From assembly GCA_907163375.1 (NCBI GenBank), contig CAJQUW010003203.1, positions 62,001-126,000 of the forward strand: a DNA stretch of 64,000 bases, read 5' to 3'. This DNA comes from Prostheceraeus crozeri. Its lineage: Eukaryota; Platyhelminthes; Polycladida; Euryleptidae. Both the position numbers and the translations under genes were made by a program. Under the pieces are notes generated by a model. The model had not been told where the DNA came from, did not search any database, and saw nothing but the letters and a program-made list of their open reading frames with translations. Below are positions 19,089 to 28,993 of the stretch, piece after piece (position 1 is the first letter of the stretch; every line of letters begins with the position of its first letter).

Positions 19089-19349
19089 ATGGCTAACTTG
19101 GTAAGTGAAAAGCAAATAAGATAGTATATCCTATTCTAATACATATCATTTTCATTGCAGATCTTTTCCCTGCCTTCACCACCCCATCAATTCACTCCCG
19201 AGAACGAACCATCGGCTCTCTTAAGGGCCACCTAGGGGCAAGACATGATAGAACCTCCACGCGGTTTGCCCTGGGCAGTCTTTAGACTGGCGAATGCCAT
19301 CATTAAGTTGAATCTTCTATCAGTGAACTTGAACGTTGCGTCGCGTTAG
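19089..19349 (+). pseudogene. Early small protein X1, two exons, one stop codon
   Basis: Exon 1 (19089-19100) encodes MANL; a 60-bp intron (GTAAGT to TTGCAG) follows; exon 2 starts at 19161. The reading frame then gives a Pro-rich piece, FTPENEPSALLRAT and the X-family core (GQDMIEPPRGLPWAVF, then IIKLNLLSVNLNV), ending at 19349. A TAG at 19233-19235 stands where the other family members have ATG. In the Polinton 3 arms the core alone survives with its ATG. Function unknown; the core could form an amphipathic helix. Confidence 0.5.
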
Positions 19350-19354
19350 AGGGG

Positions 19355-19362
19355 TATATAAA
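19355..19362 (+). promoter_or_regulatory. TATA box of early gene Y, Polinton 2
   Basis: TATATAAA 32 bp upstream of the Y start codon and only 5 bp after the X1 stop. Conserved at 46153 in Polinton 3. Confidence 0.6.
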
Positions 19363-19393
19363 TCACTACCTCTCATTTCATTTCATTTCAATC

Positions 19394-19669
19394 ATGCAGA
19401 TGCCGAACAGTCAAGTCAGCTCTCCTCGCGGAGCGCAGTTACGACCGCGAAATTTATTTGATGAATTTCTTAGAATAGAGGAGCAAGACAGAGTACACAA
19501 CAATCTTGCTCGGATTGGCAATGCGATGACAGCAAGTGTTACCAATCCAATGGAATGGCGCTACATTTCACCCTCCACTCACATACCAACTAGCGTGGAA
19601 GTCGACACTGCTACCATGGAGAGAGTCAAAGACTCTCTCAGCAGAATCGGTAGGCTGTACGATGACTGA
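19394..19669 (+). CDS. Early small protein Y
   Basis: 91 residues, starting MQMPNSQVSSPRG; Ser/Pro/Arg-rich head, then a helical body (LFDEFLRIEEQDRVHNN). Conserved with changes in both arms of Polinton 3. Its stop TGA overlaps the ATG of X2 as TGATG, a hint of stop-restart translation on one mRNA. No family recognised. Confidence 0.5.
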   Translation: MQMPNSQVSSPRGAQLRPRNLFDEFLRIEEQDRVHNNLARIGNAMTASVTNPMEWRYISPSTHIPTSVEVDTATMERVKDSLSRIGRLYDD

Positions 19670-19851
19670 TGACGACCCCCGAGAACAAACCACCGGCCCT
19701 GATAAGGGCCACCATGGGGGAAGATTTGATAGAACCTCCTCGCGGTTTGCCCTGGGCAGTCTTCAGACTGGCGAATACTATCATTAAGTTGAATCTGCTA
19801 TCAGTCAACTTGAACGTTATTCAGTCGATTGCTATCCCTGAAGCATTCTGA
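19669..19851 (+). CDS. Early small protein X2
   Basis: 60 residues: MTTPENKPPALIRAT, then the X-family core (IEPPRGLPWAVFRLANTI), then a short private tail. One of three X copies in this element. In the family the tails differ while the core stays, as in repeated-module gene families. Function unknown. Confidence 0.45.
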   Translation: MTTPENKPPALIRATMGEDLIEPPRGLPWAVFRLANTIIKLNLLSVNLNVIQSIAIPEAF

Positions 19852-19883
19852 TTCGCTGTTGAGCAATTCATTGTTGAAAACCC

Positions 19884-19890
19884 TATATAA
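19884..19890 (+). promoter_or_regulatory. TATA box of early gene Z
   Basis: TATATAA 42 bp before the Z start codon. Confidence 0.5.
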
Positions 19891-19931
19891 GCCAGAAGAT
19901 TGTAGCGCTTCTCATTCAATTTTAAGTCACG

Positions 19932-20204
19932 ATGGAAGCAACGTCTCCTGCCAACAGCATTCCCGACTTCATCATCCTCGACGAGTGGGATGAAGACAAC
20001 GCCATTCCCGACTTCATCATCCTCGACGAGTGAGATGAAGAGGATGAGAAGAAGGAGAAGATCAAGAAGATCGTTTGGACGGATGGGGTGTGGACTCCAA
20101 ATACCACCCGCATCCGAAAGGTGCCAGATGCACCACCACGGCTTAGGCGGCACAGGGTTTATGACAACCTAACTGTCATACCTATTGACTATTCAAGCCA
20201 ATAG
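19932..20204 (+). pseudogene. Early small acidic protein Z with an internal duplication and a stop
   Basis: 90 codons from ATG at 19932. A stretch coding IPDFIILDEWDED is duplicated in tandem (about 42 bp); in the second copy the Trp codon TGG has become TGA (20031-20033). Beyond it the frame stays open with EEDEKKEKIKK, GVWTPNT and a basic Pro/Arg stretch. Absent from Polinton 3, where X2 and X3 appear fused instead. Confidence 0.4.
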
Positions 20205-20541
20205 TCAACTTGTCGCCGAGAACGAACCACCTAAGGTTCACCATGGGGCAAGACATGATAGAACCTCCACGCGGTTTGCCCTGGGCAGTCTTCGGACTGG
20301 CGAATACTATCATTAAGTTGAATCTGCCATCAGTCAACTTTAGCGTTGCAAATGAAGTTCGGTGTAATACTTCCTTTCGACGGGCGTTCCTGTAAAGGGC
20401 GGCGGTGAAACCCGTAGCTATGTATACCGCAAGGGACATTCGGCAATGGTCAATCTTGTTAAACCTCTCTGCGTCATGTTTGCAAGTGATTGCCTCTGTC
20501 TTAACGTAGTATGCATTCGCGCCAGGGCGACATTTAGCCAA
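20182..20541 (-). CDS. Hypothetical antisense reading frame
   Basis: Starts without ATG next to a possible splice acceptor. The first 75 residues include KCRPGANAYY, ITCKHDAERF and HCRMSL, with regular Cys/His, and are kept in both Polinton 3 arms. The rest runs antisense through X3 and is probably spurious. It could be exon 2 of a gene whose exon 1 is at 20598-20795, but I could not find junctions that keep the frame. Confidence 0.22.
   Translation of the reverse strand: MAKCRPGANAYYVKTEAITCKHDAERFNKIDHCRMSLAVYIATGFTAALYRNARRKEVLHRTSFATLKLTDGRFNLMIVFASPKTAQGKPRGGSIMSCPMVNLRWFVLGDKLTIGLNSQ
20243..20395 (+). CDS. Early small protein X3
   Basis: 50 residues from ATG at 20243: the X-family core followed by ANEVRCNTSFRRAFL. 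The upstream TPENEPP part is present in the DNA but out of frame. The same tail ends X2 in Polinton 3, pointing to recombination between X copies. Confidence 0.4.
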   Translation: MGQDMIEPPRGLPWAVFGLANTIIKLNLPSVNFSVANEVRCNTSFRRAFL

Positions 20542-20597
20542 CTGTCGAAGGTTGCCTTATAAACTTTCCATTGCATACGTTATGAGAACCATGAGTT

Positions 20598-20795
20598 CTA
20601 CCTGTCTCTATCAATGAGACGAATTGATGAATGGAATGAAATGGGAGGACACTCACGCGCCACACGCAACATAACACACTTTTCTCTTCCGTAGTCTAAC
20701 AAGCTCTTTACACATGGATCGCAGTCGATTGCTATCCCTGTATCAGAAGTGTAAGCTATCTTAATTTTATCTAACACTATTTCATCTACCATCAT
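20598..20795 (-). CDS. Hypothetical small Cys-containing protein
   Basis: 65 residues starting MMVDEIVLDKIKI, with DCDPCVKSLL and EKCVML. The frame ends near CAG|GTAGAA, a good splice donor, so it may be a first exon. Conserved open at 59931-60131; frameshifted in the left arm of Polinton 3. Its 5' part is repeated at 20895-21010. No family recognised. Confidence 0.3.
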   Translation of the reverse strand: MMVDEIVLDKIKIAYTSDTGIAIDCDPCVKSLLDYGREKCVMLRVARECPPISFHSSIRLIDRDR

Positions 20796-21010
20796 CGCCC
20801 ATATGAAATGTTATAAGATTTACAAGTTAGACTAAGCGTGCAACTATTTCCAAATGAAGAAGTATACATGGTTAAATCATCCACTTAAGCCCATCCGTAG
20901 TCTAACAAGCTCTTTACACATGGATCGCAGTCGATTGCCATCCGAGAATCATGTAAGCTATCTGAATTTTATTTAACACTATTTCATCTACCATCATCAC
21001 CCATATGAAA
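20687..21010. repeat. Tandem duplication of about 200 bp
   Basis: Two copies of a block containing CCGTAGTCTAACAAGC, CACATGGATCGCAGTCG and TTCATCTACCATCATC, plus the following AAACTAAGCGT-type segment (starts at 20691 and 20895). The Polinton 3 arms have one copy. Confidence 0.8.
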
Positions 21011-21144
21011 TGTTATAGGATTTACAAGTTAAACTAAGCGTGTTACTATTTCCAAATGAAAAAGTATACATGGTTAAATCATCCACTGAAGCCCCATTCA
21101 AGTAAGTCAGTATGAAAGCAAAGATAATACGAAATAAAAATTTA

Positions 21145-21594
21145 TTATGGTATGTATTTCAAAAGGTCTTCATCGTCAATATCGTCCCAGAGTCTGGCTT
21201 CACACAGATCACAAAAACAGTTCACTTGCTTCAATCGTTCTTCTACCGCGAGCCTCACTTTGTCGATGTACTCCCACTCCGCCATAGTTCGTGGCTGGGA
21301 GTTAGGGATGTACCATTCCCATAATTGGTGGAGGAATTTGATGCTGGTGATCTCCATCACATCATCAGTATCGTACTGCAGATACTTCCACCTCACGCCT
21401 GTTAAGTCGGGACACTCCTTCTCACATACACTCTCCTTTTCGTCATCCGCTGGTAATGGCAACTTTCTGATATTGTCGAGTCGGTATATTTTCCCCACCT
21501 TCCCCTTCGTTGGAGCGTTTGGTGCAACGAGCGCCTTTGGTGATGAGCATGGAGAAGAGAATTTTGTGTTCGGTGTTTTTGGAGGGCTTGTCAT
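21145..21594 (-). CDS. Acidic early protein, 149 aa
   Basis: Intact in all three copies in the window. N-terminal 40 residues are Ser/Pro/Lys-rich and likely disordered; then DADDE-type acidic patches, VRWKYLQYDTDD, WEWYIPNSQ, a helix, and a C-terminal CFCDLC followed by DDIDDEDLL. The CxCxxC could bind metal. It is divergently transcribed from PolB across a 215-bp promoter region, which suggests early expression. No family recognised. Confidence 0.6.
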   Translation of the reverse strand: MTSPPKTPNTKFSSPCSSPKALVAPNAPTKGKVGKIYRLDNIRKLPLPADDEKESVCEKECPDLTGVRWKYLQYDTDDVMEITSIKFLHQLWEWYIPNSQPRTMAEWEYIDKVRLAVEERLKQVNCFCDLCEARLWDDIDDEDLLKYIP

Positions 21595-21810
21595 GTTGAC
21601 TGTGAATAATAACTTTGAAATGTTTTCTAATTCTTAAGTATAAACAAGCAACCAATCAGAATGAACAGCCAATGAATGATGAATATGAAAGTATATATGT
21701 AAAGTGACATCCGTGTCATTTCACCCTGTCTTTGAGACTTGTAAGTAAACTGTTCTCTAGTGAAGTCTCTATCTTGTTGAAGAATCAACCTTAAACATAA
21801 TTTCCTTGAA
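21595..21810. promoter_or_regulatory. Divergent promoter of the acidic early gene and PolB
   Basis: TATATAT at 21692-21698 faces PolB; a TATA-like TTTATACTTA (complement of 21635-21645) faces the acidic gene. CCAAT boxes lie between (AACCAATCAGA near 21650, GCCAATGAA near 21669). In Polinton 3 the PolB leader has extra tandem copies of a 45-bp GAGACGTATAAGTGAA-type unit. Confidence 0.55.
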
Positions 21811-23704
21811 ATGGTAAGTTGAAGATTTCCTCTCTCATCTCCCTCAAACGTGTGGCTAATAGCATCTTCCTCAATTTCGAGCATCTACTTCATCACCAAA
21901 GCCCTCCCTTCTCGAGAAAAGTTTAGAGTTGTTGAGTGAAGGTAGGTTGTAACAATACACTGAGACTTAAACAGAGATGATAGAATGATTTCTCTTTCAG
22001 GTGATGTTAGTTCCAGCTCAGGACTCTCGCGACAAGGCAACGAGTGGGAATGTGCTGACTGCGGACATATTTTTACAAGGAAGCACAGTCTCCTTCGACA
22101 CATCAAACAACGTGTGTGTCAACGCAAAGCGGCATCAATCTCCGGAGGTGAAGTTGATTTTGACGATGACATCTCCTTTCCTTGCGATTTGTGCCCTCTT
22201 TCTTTCGATAGCCCCTTTCAGCGATCTTCACACAGACTTCAACACACGCATGCAAATGATCACTACACCAACGGCACCTCTACAATCTCCCTCATTAACG
22301 TTTCCCATAGTCATTTAGTACGCGACAACTGCATGGAGTCCAATACTCAAATAGTAGATTTTCCTGAGTGGCTCCTTCAAAATTCAAACATTATCGAAGC
22401 GCTCTTCAACAATTTAGACAATTTTAGAATGAAGGCGCTCATCTACCTCAAACTAAAATATATTAAAATAGATTTTCAAACGGGTCAAGTGACGGATAGA
22501 ATACAGTTTCATGTTCCTTCCTCTTCCGCAACCGAAGTTGTAGACTGCGAGTCTTGGCTAAATTTTCACATTCAATGTTTAAAATCAAATGTAGATAAGT
22601 TCAATCAACGCGACAGCGCTCTCATTTTTGATGGCGTGGACTCAGCCATGTTCAAAATTTCCCTATTAGAAAGTCATGCAGCTCGAGGCACATTTAAACT
22701 ACCAAAAACGTTGTATAATAAGAAAGCTGTCATCAATGTCGATTGTAAATCACAGTGTTTCAAATATGCCGTCCTATCCATTCTCCACTATAATGATATC
22801 AACGCGCATCGAGATCGCACCTATAGCTATAGACAGTTGTAGGATGAACTAGACTTTGAAGGTTGTGATAGTGACAACATGAAAATCAAAGATGTAGAAA
22901 CGTTCAAGAAACATAATAAGATTAAAATTGTCGTTCACGTGTGGGAGAAGGGGTTGAAGGGTGCCCGCTATAATTCACGTTCAACTTGTTATGAACGTGT
23001 AGTCAACCTCTTATTAGTAAAACAAGATGATAACGAGGAATAGCAATACTGTGGTATTCCCAAAATCTCTCGCTTGTATACACACTTGGGACACTCTAAA
23101 AGTGGTGAACATTTTGTATGCGACCGCTGCATCCGCTCCTTTTGGAGTAAAGATAAATTTGAAACTCACTATGAATGGTGCAAGCGGGGTAAATTACAAA
23201 TGGAACGCATGCCCAAAGATAAAATATTTTCACATAGGGATAATGGTGACGAATTAAGTCCCCTGCGCATCATTTACGCAGACATAGAATGCTACATTGA
23301 TGATATCATCCACAAGCCAGCAGCCATATCCTGCTATGAAGTATGGCATGACCACTTTAGGAATAGACAAAACAAAATGCATACTTGGCAAGGTGAGGAT
23401 TGTATTTACCAATTCCTACAATTCCTCGAACAGGCTGTAAAATTTCAACAATCATATGATTCCCAATTGCAGCGTAAGTCACTACATATGTCAGATGAAG
23501 ACAAACAGAAATTTGAAAGTTGCACATCGTGCCCTAAATGTCATAAAACGTTTGATGATGATAAAATTAAGAAAGTGCGTGATCATGATCACATCACTGG
23601 TAAATTTAGAAACGCACTCTGCTCCAAATGTAACTTTTCACTTAGGTTGAGACGTCGTGTACTACCCGTCATTTTTCATAACTTTAAGGGCTATGAGGGT
23701 CATA

Positions 23705-25170
23705 CAGTACTGTGCAGAAAGATTGCCCCACCCACAAGTATTCTATGAAAACAGCTCTTTTACATGTATAGGTAATTATAATGATATTTGGTCAAAATCA
23801 ATGGCTCTACTTATCAATTTCATCATTTCCTCATTCAGTTACAGTCCTTTGCATGCGTTGTATATGGCCTGTGACACTAACAGTTATGAAATCTACCAAA
23901 TAGAGGAGTAGGCCGGAAGGAAAAGACAAACATTTATTATGTTGTTCGACACGTTTAATCAGCAAAGCTGCTTTGCGATAATGCGTCATGTTTGGTTGAA
24001 TCAAGTCAGCGGCCAATCATTGCGGGAATAGAGACAACAGTCGTCATCATTTTAACTGCTTTGCGATAATGCTGGTTGAATCAAGGCAGCAGCCAATCAT
24101 TGCGGAATCGAGACAACAGTTGTCATCAATGCTATCAATGACATTTGTTTTCACTGTGCGCTGATAATGGCAACGCGAGTTCGATTCGGGAAATTGCAGC
24201 TGCAGTGGGAAAAGATCGTCGCACTGTGAATCGTATCATTCAAGATTTTGAGGAAAGAGGTAACACGGAAGCTGAGGGCCGCCCTACGATTGTAAAGTTA
24301 TCAAAAGCCGCTCCTAGAGCATCATCCAGAGAATTGGCTGAAGAGCTTGCGACCGATTATGGTGTGCAACTTGGCTCTTCTACTTTTCGGAGAAGAAACT
24401 CTTGGAGGCAGGACGGCCAGCTTATCGGCCAATTAATAGTCCAGTATTAACGCCAGCAATGCGAGAAAAAAAAGACTTCGATGGGCAAAAGATCACAGGC
24501 ACTGGGATATGGTGACTGGTCACCGATGAAACATGCATAGAGATCCAACCACTTCAGACGCGCTTCGTGAGACGCACGGTTGGTGAGATTCCAAAAGCAG
24601 ATCACTTCGCTGCTCGATTTCGTCATCCTTTAAAGCTAATGATATGGGGTTGCATGTCAATACGGGCGCTTCCACGTCGTAGATGGATCAATGAATAAAG
24701 AGTTCTGGAAAGCAGAGTGTTACCGCAGGCGCGATTGGAAGGTGAGGCGTGGATCCTTCAGCAAGACTTGGCACCTTGCCATACCGCCAAAGTGTGTAAG
24801 GAGTTCTTGCGTTTGAATAGAGTGCGGCTTTTGGAATGGCCGGGGAACAGCTCGGACCTGAACGTTATAGAGAACTTATGGTTCATCTTGAAGCAAAAAA
24901 TTAATAAACATGAAGTGAAGACGAAGCAAGACATCATCAAGCAATGCCTGGACATCTTGATGATATTTGCAAAAAATCGATGCCTAGAAGAGTAGCAGAA
25001 TGCATTAAGGCGTGTGAATTAAGTTTGTTTCTAATTGATAAATGTATACATGGTTTTGCATTTTACCAACAGAATAAAGGAAATCAGAACCATTTACAAA
25101 TTTTGCAAAGTCATAATTCGCCGATATCTTCATAAAATTTAGGGTGGGGCAATCTTTTTGCACAGTACTG
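23705..25170 (+). mobile_element. Tc1/mariner transposon, 1466 bp
   Basis: Inverted ends start CAGTACTGTGCA and continue AAAGATTGCCCCACCC on both sides; flanked by the TA duplication (23703-23704 and 25171-25172). The Polinton 3 PolB, uninterrupted, shows the empty site CATATGCTC. Confidence 0.97.
24145..24995 (+). pseudogene. Tc1-type transposase (DD34E), frameshifted
   Basis: N-terminal paired helix-turn-helix (SIREIAAAVGKDRRTV) to 24450. Then a region around 24515 with the first catalytic Asp in VTDETC. The 24717-24995 frame has QQDLAPCHTA (second Asp) and DLNVIENLW (Glu); 34 residues separate Asp and Glu, the Tc1 signature. Frame changes between the parts make it inactive. Confidence 0.9.
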
Positions 25171-27410
25171 TATGCTCATAAAAGGAGGGTTGAGCCAGAT
25201 GAAATCGTGGCAGTTCAATGTTATAGCACAAACGAGAGAAAAATTCATGGCAATGACAGCAAAAGTACCAGTAGATAAAACTAAAGAAAATAAGACAGTC
25301 TTCTTCGAAATAAAATTTTTAGATTCATTTCAATTCATGTCAGCGTCACTAGCTTCTCTCGCTCGTAATCTCAAGTTTCTTCCCCATAGTCAAACTTTGA
25401 AGAAACACTATCCAAACTTAACGGATGACATGATCACTCACAAAGGAGTCTTTCCTTTTGCGTATTTTAGCTCAATGTCTAAACTAAATGAAACAACCCT
25501 TCCTTCCATTGACAAATTCCAAAACAATTTGACGGGTGAAGATTGTCCAGTAGAAGATTATGAGCATGCTCAAGAGGCATGGACAAAATTTGATTGTAAA
25601 ACGTTTGGCGATTATATGATCGCTTACTTAGAATTAGATGTCATTTGGCTGGCTGATGTCTTTCAGGAAATTCGACGAGTGGCATTAGAAGAAGATAAGT
25701 TAGATCCCGTCCACTTTGTCAGTCTGCCAGCCATGTCCTTTAAATCAGCCTTTAAAATGACTGGTGAGACCATTCATCTCTTACAAGACCCCGAGATGTA
25801 TAACATATTTGAGCGCGGAATACGCGGTGGTCTCACATTTGTAAATAAACATAGGTTAAAATCAAAATTAGTAGGCAATGATCAGACTCATCTTAAGTAT
25901 TATGACCAAAATAATTTATATGGTAGTTCACTATCCAAACCACTCCCTCACTTTGACTTTAGCTGGTTAGATGATAGTCAAATTCAGCATCTCTCCAACC
26001 CTTCTAACATACTAGCAATTCCAGATGAAGGTGATTGGGGATATTATTTTGAAGTGGATTTAATTTATCCAAATAGTATCAAAAATAAAACTGCTGATTT
26101 CCCACTCGCACCTGAATCTGGTGAAGTGACTGAAGATATGTTTTCACCATTCATGTCACAATTTCATGATAACTTAAGAGAGTGTGGACAGCCAAGGTAT
26201 AAACCATGTCGCAAACTTTTACTCACCCAATATGATAAGAAAAATTTTCTCGTGCACTTCTGCATACTAAAATTCTATTTAGAAATCGGCATGCTTCTAA
26301 AGCCAGTTCACCGCATTATCAAATTTAGACAGAAAGCCTTCCTCAAACCTTACATAGATAGTAACAGTCAAAAACGTGCACTAGCCCAAAATAATTTTGA
26401 AAAGGATTTTTATAAATATAAGAATAACAGTCTTTTCGGAAAGACCATGGAGGATGTTAGAAAACGTATGAACTACAAACTAGTCATTGATGATCAAAAA
26501 TATCACAAATTGACCTCATCACCTCTTTTCATTGATAGAGACATTATCGATGAGGATCTTGTAGGTGTTAAAATGATAAAATCAGAAGTTGAGTTGTGCA
26601 AACCCATCTATATTGGGAAAGCCGTTTTAGATTATTCGAAGCTTGAAATGTATCAACTCTTCTACAAAATATTAAAACCGTGCCCTCTTGTAAAAGAGAT
26701 TCGCTTGCTGGGTGGTGATACAGACAGTTTCTTTTTAGGAATTACCACTCAAAAAGATTTAAATTTTAATGAAGTAGGTAAGTCATTAGAAAAATATTTC
26801 GACACATCTAATTACAATCCCACTCATCCACTCTATTCCATACAGAATAAAGCCGAACTTGGTTGTTTTAAGGATGAAACAGCAGGAAAGGAAATAGATG
26901 AAATGATTCTCCTCCGTCCTAAAATGTATTCCATGAAATTAAAAGAATGTGCAGATAGTATTAAGCGTGCTAAAGGTATATCAAAATCCATTGTTCACAA
27001 AATGAAACATCGGTCCTATAAGAAGGCCTATAAAAATAAAACTATAACGTTTGTCAATATGACAATCTTAAAATCTCAAGTTCATACTGTGAAAACGCAC
27101 ACGTTCAAGAAACGAGCGCTTTCAGCATGGGAGGATAAGAGGTGTTGGATAGGACATAACACATCTCTTCCACATGGACATCCTGACACAAACATACCTC
27201 CACCCAAAAGAATAAAACTCACGCTACCACATTCAGGAGATGTATTGACATAATCAACTTTAACTCAGTATTTTGATGTTGTTTTTTGTAGATATACATG
27301 GTTGTTTTACGTATCGCATGAGATCGTTTCTTCCTTGTGAATATATGCCTACAGTCAGCCCATTCCCCCTATATCTGTTAAAAGACTTTTTTCATACACA
27401 TATTTTTATT

Positions 27411-27416
27411 TCAATA
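27411..27416 (+). terminator. Polyadenylation signal of PolB
   Basis: AATAAA in CAATAAACAT, about 160 bp after the PolB stop and just before the convergent late gene's end. The nearby TTTTTATTTC gives AATAAA on the other strand. Confidence 0.55.
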
Positions 27417-27433
27417 AACATATCACAATGACT

Positions 27434-28984
27434 TCACTTTGTTTTCCGAAACACTAAAGTTACGAGGGATTTAGTATCTTTCACATGGATGCACTCTCGT
27501 AAACCATTGGTAATTTTGATAGCAATAGAGGGTATAGTTTGTTTGACGACGGGATGATAGAAAATAGATTCAAACATCTTCTCGACTATTCCATATGAAG
27601 CGTCTTTATCATGAATGAAATCACGTAAAATGTATTCTTTTTTCTCACCAACAGAAATAGGTAGAATCAAATCACTTTGAATGTAAAGGTGCTGTTCATG
27701 TTTATCAAGTGTCATTGGTGTTTCTATACCAATCGTATGCGCAGCAGTAAACACAGTTTGTAGCATTGAAAAACCAAAGAGTTTTTTCAAATTTTTACTC
27801 AATTGACATTGAATGTCATCACCCAGTTTCAGAACAACGCGTTGATTTTCAATTGAAAACGAAATGTAGTGTGTCTTTACATCACATTTACTTTTCATCA
27901 CATGCTTCAACTTCTGTTGTATATAAGGATTTACTACATGAATGAAGCTTTCAACTGTATGATATAGACGCGGCATTATATTGATATCAACTTTAGATTC
28001 TTCATAAGACTGGTAAATTTTCTTGATGCGATCACCATAGATGTCCACCCACCATTCATCATTAACTGAATCAGCTTTAGTGTGATATTCATGGGAAGCA
28101 TACACCACACCGCTTCCAATAATAGATGTATAATGTCTTACAAAATGACGCAAGGTTGGAGAGAAATAAACTGTAAGTTTGTCATTATATTTCTGAATGA
28201 CCAACTTATTTTTGTTCGCCATAATTTTCTCTCCATACTTCTTACCCACAGTTGCATTCCATCGTTTTACTAACTCAATAAGGGATAAAGGTTGAACACC
28301 ACGCTTTTTCAAAATGATGCGTTCTTCACATTCTACAACATCTTCATCAAATATTTTAAATTTATAATGAAATTTGTTGATTCGATTTGAATAAACTTTT
28401 TTAACATTTGCAGTAGCAATTGACGTTAGATGTAGTCCATGGCCAAAACCGAGATGTGGATAGAATTCATTATCCAACCTCAGTGTAAGACCTTTAGTAA
28501 AAGAATGAAAGCGAAGGAACTGTCTCCCACTCCAATGATAGATAGTAAACTCATAAACTTTCTGATCCTTATTCTTCATGATGGAAGTATTACCACTGTT
28601 GAATGCCTTAATAATTTTCTCATTCCCAAATGGACCATAATAATCTGATTTTATCTGAATCCATTCATAGTTCCACTTTCCATCTGATGTTAAATTGTAT
28701 GGGAACTGGAATGCATTATTCATCGTTATTCCATCATGGGTGCGAGGAGTCAATATCATTTCTTCCAAATCATTCACATTCTGAATATTGCTATCATAAA
28801 AAATACTAGAAACGCCAACCTCCCATTCACCTTCTAAATGTAGTGGGCGATTTAATTCTACTCGATAGTCTGATGGTTTATTTTTGGGAAATTTATTCAT
28901 AGAAGCATTACTGGGCAAGTAGATTAGAAACGAGTCCTTATTTTCACTTTCCATATTATTCACATTGGAAAAATATATTAGCAT
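27434..28984 (-). CDS. WEVGV-family late protein A, 516 aa
   Basis: Intact. A second ATG at 28954 (MESENKDSF) may be the real start, since homology to protein B begins there. N-terminal domain with LPSNASMNKFPKNK and HLEGEWEVGVSS; the rest is beta-rich with no recognised motif, no signal peptide and no membrane segment. Proteins with this N-terminus occur beside Polinton late genes in many animals. The size and paralogue suggest a structural, possibly vertex or fibre-type protein, but that is inference. Only the last 77 codons survive in each arm of Polinton 3. Confidence 0.6.
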   Translation of the reverse strand: MLIYFSNVNNMESENKDSFLIYLPSNASMNKFPKNKPSDYRVELNRPLHLEGEWEVGVSSIFYDSNIQNVNDLEEMILTPRTHDGITMNNAFQFPYNLTSDGKWNYEWIQIKSDYYGPFGNEKIIKAFNSGNTSIMKNKDQKVYEFTIYHWSGRQFLRFHSFTKGLTLRLDNEFYPHLGFGHGLHLTSIATANVKKVYSNRINKFHYKFKIFDEDVVECEERIILKKRGVQPLSLIELVKRWNATVGKKYGEKIMANKNKLVIQKYNDKLTVYFSPTLRHFVRHYTSIIGSGVVYASHEYHTKADSVNDEWWVDIYGDRIKKIYQSYEESKVDINIMPRLYHTVESFIHVVNPYIQQKLKHVMKSKCDVKTHYISFSIENQRVVLKLGDDIQCQLSKNLKKLFGFSMLQTVFTAAHTIGIETPMTLDKHEQHLYIQSDLILPISVGEKKEYILRDFIHDKDASYGIVEKMFESIFYHPVVKQTIPSIAIKITNGLRECIHVKDTKSLVTLVFRKTK

Positions 28985-28993
28985 ACTTTTGCA

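Larger units (their letters stand above)
21811..27253 (+). pseudogene. Protein-primed DNA polymerase B, spliced, broken (Polinton 2)
   Basis: Replicates the element from a protein primer at its ends. Exon 1 is just the ATG (21811-21813); exon 2 is about 21882-21941; exon 3 starts at 22001. N-terminal C2H2 fingers (WECADCGHIF to HIKQRVC; FPCDLC), a conserved domain, another finger (FVCDRCIRSF), exonuclease motif I (YADIECY), an endonuclease-VII-like DHDHITGKFRNALC insert, then after the Tc1 insertion (23705-25170) exo III, YYDQNNLYGSS, NNSLFGKTM, GGDTDSF and LRPKMYSMK. Lesions: the exon 2 acceptor is CGAG instead of CAGG, TAG at 22840 (shared with Polinton 3), TAG at 23041, and the Tc1. Clear PolB, not functional here. 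Confidence 0.93.
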
